Assembly (NCBI RefSeq): GCF_050278625.1
Contig: NZ_JBNNTI010000010.1
Location: forward strand, 34,840-98,839
From: Viridibacillus sp050278625
Lineage (GTDB): Bacteria > Bacillota > Bacilli > Bacillales_A > Planococcaceae
DNA: 64,000 bases
Direction: 5' to 3'
In this document: positions 59,383 through 64,000 of the stretch, in pieces
Numbering within the stretch: position 1 is the first letter of the stretch
Layout of the letters: the number at the start of each line of letters is the position of its first letter
Notes under the pieces: model-generated
What the model was told of the DNA's origin: nothing
Database searches by the model: none
Seen by the model: only the letters and a program-made list of their open reading frames with translations
Program-made: the position numbers and the translations under genes

Positions 59383-59834
59383 CTTGTTAATACTAGTATG
59401 AATTTGAAAAGGATGAGAAATGTGACAGCACCTGCCGTATCCAACATCACATCTTGGAAAGTAGCTGTACGACCGGTTGTGAAATATTGATGGAATTCAT
59501 CAAGTGCCGCTAATGAAAATGTTAGAAGGACTGCAGTAAATAGGCGGAATTTATATTTTGGTAAAGCAATAAATAATGTTATCGCTATTAATCCGAACAT
59601 ACCAAAATGTGCTGCTTTTCGGATTAAAAATTCTAAAAAGTAATAATAGCCGCGTTCGTCTACTGATATGATAATACCCCAATAAGGAATTTCTAAATGA
59701 GATAATAGAGGTCTTAGCGGTTCATTTGGAAACCATTCACGTAGTAAAGGTACGATAGTTTGCTGCTCATAACTCTGACTAGACGAGATGAAAATGACTA
59801 ACATTAATATGAGTAATGGAATAAATTTTTTCAT
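59361..59834 (-). CDS. VanZ family membrane protein
   Basis: The 157-residue protein has four helices and the VanZ signature: VIFISSSQ at the end of helix 1, RKAAHFGMFGLIAITLFIAL and FSLAALDEFHQYFTTGRTAT with TFQDVMLDTAGAV. VanZ confers low teicoplanin resistance in enterococci; chromosomal homologues are common and their role is not known. Monocistronic. Confidence 0.9.
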   Translation of the reverse strand: MKKFIPLLILMLVIFISSSQSYEQQTIVPLLREWFPNEPLRPLLSHLEIPYWGIIISVDERGYYYFLEFLIRKAAHFGMFGLIAITLFIALPKYKFRLFTAVLLTFSLAALDEFHQYFTTGRTATFQDVMLDTAGAVTFLILFKFILVLTRRKSVEA

Positions 59835-59965
59835 ATAAGAACCATACCATAAATCGACAGGATTTTCAGTCGGGAAACGAAAATGGTAATTATACTGTAA
59901 CCTTTTGCAATCTCATGAAAGATGGTATGCTAAAAAAGCACTTAAATGATAAAGGACGTGTTAGA

Positions 59966-60958
59966 ATGCCCGGACGTAATGAATCGTGTCCATGTGGTAG
60001 TGGTAAGAAATACAAAAAATGCTGTGAGAAGAAAGAAGCAGTCACAGTAGAAACTGTATACGCAGAAGAACTAGAACGAGTATTGCAAACATTTTATGAT
60101 AAGTATCCGTTACGTAGCGACATTCCTGAGTTTGCTGAAGTAGCGAAGAAATGGCATGATGCAGTCGGTAAATATTTATTAGAAGATATGATTGAAGCCA
60201 TTGCATTAGACGCATATTTCTTCCATGATAGAACGGATATTTGGCAAGGATATTTGCAAAAAGTGAAAAAAGAAATAGTACGCCCATCAACTTTAGCTGT
60301 ATTAAACACTTGGGAGCATCCAACAATGATGGTTGCTGAAGTGACTGCGATAGAAGAAGACTATATGGTAGTACGAAATATTTTAACGGATGAAGTACTA
60401 CACTTGCGTCGCGAAAGTGACAAGCCTGTTCCTGTAGGCGTACATGTATTTTGCTTTATCTTACCAGATGGCTTAAATAAAGAAGCGCATTACTTAGCAG
60501 TATCAAGTATGATTTTCTTCCCTAAAGATCATCACGCTGTATTCGGAAAATTAGCAGATACATTTAAAGTACAATCAGATTTAAATGAAGAAGCTTATTG
60601 GAAAGAAAATAGCCTAGTTTTTTGGGAAGAGTTAGGTGAATCTGGCTTTGGAGGTGGAGAATTTACCGACTTTGAAGCAGATGTATTTTTACGTGTACTA
60701 GAGTTTTTAGAAGGTAAAGGACAAGACCCAAGACCAGTTCTTGAAATTGTAGAAGATTATGTAGTAGAGCGCCAACCGAAAGCACGTAAGGCTGTAGCAA
60801 TTGCAGCTGGTGCAATTCGTTTTGGTGAAGAGCAAAAATTATTTGGACCACTGGGAATGACAGTAAAAGAAATCGCTGAAAACTTTGAGGTTTCTCCATC
60901 TTCATTAAACAAATATTATAACGAGCTAACGACTTATTATACTGAAAAAAATAATTAA
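59966..60958 (+). CDS. SEC-C zinc-motif protein
   Basis: A 330-residue protein. It opens with the SEC-C metal-binding motif (PGRNESCPCGSGKKYKKCCE), identical in pattern to the SecA C-terminus, followed by an alpha-helical domain of unknown function and a C-terminal stretch with a helix-turn-helix-like end (VKEIAENFEVSPSSLNKYYN). ATG 59966 follows AAAGGAC; the frame opens at 59915. A role with SecA or the ribosome can be supposed only from the motif. Confidence 0.85.
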   Translation: MPGRNESCPCGSGKKYKKCCEKKEAVTVETVYAEELERVLQTFYDKYPLRSDIPEFAEVAKKWHDAVGKYLLEDMIEAIALDAYFFHDRTDIWQGYLQKVKKEIVRPSTLAVLNTWEHPTMMVAEVTAIEEDYMVVRNILTDEVLHLRRESDKPVPVGVHVFCFILPDGLNKEAHYLAVSSMIFFPKDHHAVFGKLADTFKVQSDLNEEAYWKENSLVFWEELGESGFGGGEFTDFEADVFLRVLEFLEGKGQDPRPVLEIVEDYVVERQPKARKAVAIAAGAIRFGEEQKLFGPLGMTVKEIAENFEVSPSSLNKYYNELTTYYTEKNN

Positions 60959-60988
60959 CAAGAAAAACTACTTCAATTAATGAAGCAG

Positions 60989-61231
60989 CTTCAGACTGTA
61001 GACAAACTCGGAAAAAACGAGTTTTCTACAGTCTTTTTATTTGTATACAGGATAGATCAGGTTTTCCGAAGCTTACCGCTCGCTTACCGCGGGCGAGCGC
61101 CGAGCCGCTTCGTCGCTACGCTTCTGCAGGGTCTCGACTGTCTCGCTTTCCCGCAGGAGTCGAGCGGACGCTTCTCCAAACTAATAAAATGTTGCCTTCT
61201 ACTTTTCTATTGACTCATTCAATTAAATAGA
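60989..61231 (+). repeat. Tandem repeat unit 1 (~243 bp)
   Basis: Unit structure: CTTCAGACTGTAGACAAAC, a hairpin (AGACTGTAGA ... TCTACAGTCT with inner AACTCG/CGAGTT), a T tract, CAGGTTTTCCGAAGCTTACC, a GC-rich core (GCGGGCGAGCGCC, CTGCAGGGTCTCGACTGTCTC, GCAGGAGTCGAGCGGACGC) and an AT-rich tail (TTCTACTTTTCTATTGACTC). This copy carries an 8-base duplication in the core (CGCTTACCGCGGGCG). The open frame at 60980-61213 is not a gene. Confidence 0.92.
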
Positions 61232-61475
61232 CTTCAGACTGTAGACAAACTCGGAAAAAGCGAGTTTTCTACAGTCTTTTTATTTGTATACAGGATAGAT
61301 CAGGTTTTCCGAAGCTTATCGCTCGCTTTCCGCGGGCGAGCGCCAAGCCGCTTCGTCGCTATGCTCCTGCAGGGTCTCGACTGTCTCGCTTTTCCCGCAG
61401 GAGTCGAGCGGACGCTTCTCCAAACTAATAAAATGTTGCCTTCTACTTTTCTATTGACTCATTCAAATAGATAGA
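61232..61475 (+). repeat. Tandem repeat unit 2 (~244 bp)
   Basis: Starts at CTTCAGACTGTAGAC like unit 1 and is nearly identical throughout; differs by GCTTATCGC, GCCAAGCCG, GCTATGCTCC and a slightly longer C/T run. Confidence 0.92.
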
Positions 61476-61720
61476 CTTCAGACTGTAGACAAACTCGGAA
61501 AAAACGAGTTTTCTACAGTCTTTTTATTTGTATACGAAATAGATCAGGTTTTCCGAAGCTTACCGCTCGCTTTCCGCGGGCGAGCGCCAAGCCGCTTCGT
61601 CGCTATGCTCCTGCAGGGTCTCGACTGTCTCGCTTTTCCCGCAGGAGTCGAGCGAACGCTTCTCCAAACTAATAAAATGTTAACTTCTACTTTTCTATTG
61701 ACTCATTCAATTAAATAGAC
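61476..61720 (+). repeat. Tandem repeat unit 3 (~245 bp)
   Basis: Same unit; shares GCCAAGCCG and GCTATGCTCC with unit 2, has ACGAAATAGATC in place of ACAGGATAGATC and GAGCGAACGC in place of GAGCGGACGC. Confidence 0.92.
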
Positions 61721-61809
61721 TTCAGACTGTAGACAAACTCGGAAAAAACGAGTTTTCTACAGTCTTTTTATTTGTATACGAAATAGATCAGGTTTTCCGA
61801 AGCTTACCG
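61721..61809 (+). repeat. Tandem repeat unit 4, cut by the assembly gap
   Basis: Begins like the other units and shares ACGAAATAGATC with unit 3; the sequence stops at AAGCTTACCG before the N run. Confidence 0.92.
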
Positions 61810-61901
61810 NNNNNNNNNNNNNNNNNNNNNNNNNNNNNNNNNNNNNNNNNNNNNNNNNNNNNNNNNNNNNNNNNNNNNNNNNNNNNNNNNNNNNNNNNNN
61901 N
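61810..61901. other. Assembly gap (92 N)
   Basis: A run of N inside the repeat array. Its length is likely an estimate; repeat copy number and the join to the right-hand sequence are uncertain. Confidence 0.99.
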
Positions 61902-61940
61902 GCGTACCGCTCGCTTTCCGCGGGCGAGCGCCGAGCCGCT
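61902..61940 (+). repeat. Partial repeat unit right of the gap
   Basis: GCGTACCGCTCGCTTTCCGC and GGGCGAGCGCCGAGCCGCTT match the core of the tandem units, then the match ends abruptly at 61940 where coding-like sequence begins. GCCGAGCCGC is the unit 1 variant. Confidence 0.9.
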
Positions 61941-62551
61941 TGAATGCTAGTGATGCAGCTATAAAACTGGATATTGCTAAAGATACCCTTCGTACCTACT
62001 CTCTTGAATTATAATGTGCTGGCTACGAAGTCAAAAGAAATAATAGAAATCAAAGTGATTATTCAGATTATGACATATTAATATTTCGTGCTTTCCTAAC
62101 GTTGAGTAAAACGCATGGATTAACGCTCAAAGAGGCGGCATCTAAGGTTTCAAGTGCAGACTTCATACCGTCTAACGCTACATCCCTTCAAGCCTTGAAA
62201 ACTGTGGATTTAGAAGATATTTTTAAAAGTATGGAACTCATGGCTGAACACGTTGCTACGTTAGAGCATGATAATACCGTTTTATTAGAGCGTTTGAGTA
62301 CGTTAGAAACCAAGTCGGATATGACTTTAAAGGCGATTGAACATCCAAAGGAAAGTAATGAGTTTAAGCACATGCAAGAACTGATGGATACAATGATAAG
62401 GAATCAAACAAAGTTAGCTGAAACTACACCGAATACCAACGCTTTAATGGCTGAAATTCGTAAATTAAATTCTAAGATTGCTGAATTAGAAACATTAGCA
62501 ACAACCGAACAAACTAAAGGTGGTTTTTGGTCAAGATTATTTAGAAATTAA
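61941..62551 (+). pseudogene. MerR-like/coiled-coil protein missing start, with one nonsense codon
   Basis: One frame runs from the repeat edge: LNASDAAIKLDIAKDTLRTY, SLEL, stop TAA at 62012, then CAGYEVKRNNRN, DYSDYDILIFRAFLTLSKTH and GLTLKEAASKV. This is a MerR-type DNA-binding domain of the kind seen in RacA-like and plasmid DUF3967 proteins. From 62102 (TTG) 149 codons remain open and form a coiled coil (LEHDNTVLLERLSTLETKSD) ending in GGFWSRLFRN. The first residues and any ribosome site are replaced by repeat sequence. The 3' part might still be made from an internal start. Confidence 0.6.
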
Positions 62552-62588
62552 TTTTCGTAAAAAAGAGACTCTTCACTAAGATGAAAAG

Positions 62589-62629
62589 CTTGATTTCTCA
62601 GCACTTAAATTGAGGAATCAGGATTTTTG
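62589..62629 (+). terminator. Rho-independent terminator
   Basis: CTTGATTTCTCA (62589-62600) pairs with TGAGGAATCAGG (62611-62622) through two G-U pairs, followed by ATTTTTG. Confidence 0.75.
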
Positions 62630-62750
62630 TTGTTCCATTCACCAAAATCAATTGCTAAATTGAAGACGATCTTCGTCACCGGGAACAAAAAAAGCCAAGA
62701 AGCATAAATAAATAGATATAAGCAAATCTATTTTTATGGGAGTGGATGGA

Positions 62751-63692
62751 ATGAATACTCCATTGATTATCGAATTAAAGCGGATTCAATCTCAGCAACA
62801 GAATAATTATAAAGCTCTAATTGACCAGAAATTATATCGGCTTCAAAATAATGACTCAGTACATACCAAATCTCTTACAGAATCTGTGACAGATATCGAA
62901 GAACAGGGAATAAAAAAAACGAGAATAGAAGATAAAAAAGAATGTAATGTAATTCCACCTTCTAATTTGGAAAATATCTATTCAAAAGAGAATATAATTC
63001 CATTTACTATATTTGTTGAAATTGATGATTTTCTTCGTCTACCTATTTCGGGTAATATCATTCAACAATCTGCACTATTCCTCGAAGGCGATAATCAGAC
63101 ACAACAATCAGAGAGCCATTCACAGTTTATTCATACAGAATTATCTTACCCTGATCCAATGCAATATAGGTTAGTCCGTTCAACAATTAATGAAATTATT
63201 AGTTTTACTTCTGAAAATGAAATGCAATATGCAGAGAATAGGATATATGAAACGATTGCTAATCCAATCCATATGCATTCACAAAAAAAGAAGGGTAAAC
63301 CAGAATGTACACATAATCATATAGAAGTAAGAGTCCCTGTAGTAGTAGGAGAGTATGAAATTGAAATAAATATGAGCAATCAAGTTTTCTTTGAACAGGA
63401 AGTTCTTGGTTTTAAAGAAATCTCTAGCAATGTTGAATTAAGAAATTTGAAATTTATTCCTGATCAATCTGGCAAATCATTAGGTAATGGGTCATGTACA
63501 GTTTCCAAAGGAAAAATAACATTAGAAGGTAAAATTTTACAAAATTTTAGGTATTCAGCTATTACAAATCACAATGAAAATGCGTCGCAGCAAAAGCAAA
63601 AGAATAATCGACTTCACCAACGAATGGCACTTAACTTAACCGTTCATCTTTCACAAATACAGAAAATTAAAGCTACCTTATGTGATGAATAA
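62751..63692 (+). CDS. Hypothetical protein, probably spore-surface related
   Basis: A 313-residue hydrophilic protein without signal peptide or membrane helix. Two beta-rich segments, ENIIPFTIFVEIDDFLRLPI (about 75-95) and HIEVRVPVVVGEYEIEINMS with KEISSNVELRNLKFIPDQSG (about 190-245), resemble the VxVPVVLGE-type repeats seen in Bacillus exosporium/coat and SPOCS-like proteins. Gln/Asn/His-rich stretches join them. ATG 62751 follows GGGAGTGG. The next gene encodes an Asn/Gln-rich N-terminus, again coat-like. No confident family. Confidence 0.65.
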   Translation: MNTPLIIELKRIQSQQQNNYKALIDQKLYRLQNNDSVHTKSLTESVTDIEEQGIKKTRIEDKKECNVIPPSNLENIYSKENIIPFTIFVEIDDFLRLPISGNIIQQSALFLEGDNQTQQSESHSQFIHTELSYPDPMQYRLVRSTINEIISFTSENEMQYAENRIYETIANPIHMHSQKKKGKPECTHNHIEVRVPVVVGEYEIEINMSNQVFFEQEVLGFKEISSNVELRNLKFIPDQSGKSLGNGSCTVSKGKITLEGKILQNFRYSAITNHNENASQQKQKNNRLHQRMALNLTVHLSQIQKIKATLCDE

Positions 63693-63876
63693 ACTAAAAT
63701 ATGCCATCTTTAGAAGTTGATATAAATAATAGTTTGTTTCTCTATTCATGTTTAATAAATAAATTCATGCTGTAAATGAATCAAATGACTATTCTATTAG
63801 CCTATTGGAAAATATTTAATCCACATATTTTATTATTAGAGTTTGAAAAAGCTCAAAAAATAATAGAGGTGAGGAA

Positions 63877-64000
63877 ATGAAGAATTGTAACAACAGTAAC
63901 AACAGTCAACAGCAACAGCAAGAAGCATGCATAGTACCATCGACGCAACAAATTCCGGTGGCTGATAATGCAGTAGTAAATAATACGACAGCCAGTACGC
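63877..64000 (+). CDS. Asn/Gln-rich protein, cut by window end
   Basis: ATG 63877 follows GAGGTGAGG and opens KNCNNSNNSQQQQQEACIVP, then STQQIPVADNAVVNNTTAST, still open at base 64000 (41 codons visible). The composition resembles spore coat or exosporium proteins. The 63693-63876 gap before it is AT-rich with nothing recognised. Confidence 0.7.
   Translation, partial: MKNCNNSNNSQQQQQEACIVPSTQQIPVADNAVVNNTTAST

Noticed and set aside
60980..61213. 77-codon open frame
   Set aside because: It is the first tandem repeat unit read through; length depends on the repeat, no ribosome site.
60989..61809. CRISPR array
   Set aside because: Units are about 244 bp and nearly identical over their full length; there are no short repeats alternating with unique spacers and no cas genes.

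Overview
The window looks like a chromosomal segment of a low-GC, spore-forming Gram-positive bacterium, most likely a Lysinibacillus-like member of the Planococcaceae/Caryophanaceae. This rests on strong AT bias, AGGAGG-type ribosome binding sites, a YhcN/YlaJ-type sporulation lipoprotein, an AsnO-type asparagine synthetase, FosB, KimA under a c-di-AMP riboswitch, and a Bacillaceae-type GC-rich intergenic repeat family. Species assignment is inference. A 92-base run of N (61810-61901) shows it is a draft scaffold.

Layout. 0.1-9.8 kb: a chemoreceptor, a spore lipoprotein, a quinone/aromatic-stress pair behind MhqR-like operators, an Fe-alcohol dehydrogenase, a Crp-like regulator flanked by two YdcZ-type transporters, a HAD nucleotidase and PhnA. 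10-12.6 kb (minus strand): a split sigma factor resembling B. subtilis SigO/RsoA, with a YvrJ small protein and an intracellular-type subtilisin. 13-15.8 kb: LytTR/DUF3021/ABC operon. 16-18.1 kb: NUDIX, two acetyltransferases and a broken YjbR gene. 18.2-20.4 kb: c-di-AMP riboswitch and KimA. 20.5-24.9 kb: TmrB-like and FosB resistance genes, a phosphatase, a metallopeptidase-like protein, DUF2785 and a lipoprotein. 25.2-29.3 kb (minus): haem-stress module hrtAB-hssRS with a visible HssR-type direct repeat. 29.3-31.9 kb: SRPBCC/ArsR operon with two palindromic operators, a VOC protein, a broken MFS transporter and a tyrosine phosphatase. 31.9-36.9 kb: a decarboxylase translationally coupled to a chemoreceptor, an EamA transporter and a GNAT. 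37-43.3 kb: broken DUF2716, XRE/DUF2975 pair, two ECF sigma/anti-sigma cassettes with the same promoter pattern, and a guanidine-I riboswitch with paired SMR exporters. 43.3-48.9 kb: GIY-YIG/DUF2087 pair, AsnO, a divergent HxlR/nitroreductase pair truncated at its shared 5' ends, and MenA. 49-52.7 kb (minus): thiamine salvage operon tenA-thiM-thiD-thiE-thiW under a TPP riboswitch. 52.8-61 kb: MATE, DoxX, RlmA, YdbS/YdbT, a truncated CoA-disulfide-reductase-like gene, VanZ and a SEC-C protein. 61-64 kb: a tandem array of ~244-bp repeats with the assembly gap, a MerR-like coiled-coil gene missing its 5' end, and two probable spore-surface genes, the last cut by the window end.

Themes: stress sensing (aromatics, haem, guanidine, fosfomycin), RNA-based control (three riboswitches), and clear gene decay: at least eight broken genes, several with a single indel. 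The most notable part is the two-subunit sigma factor region, where the YvrJ gene sits directly behind an intracellular protease gene.
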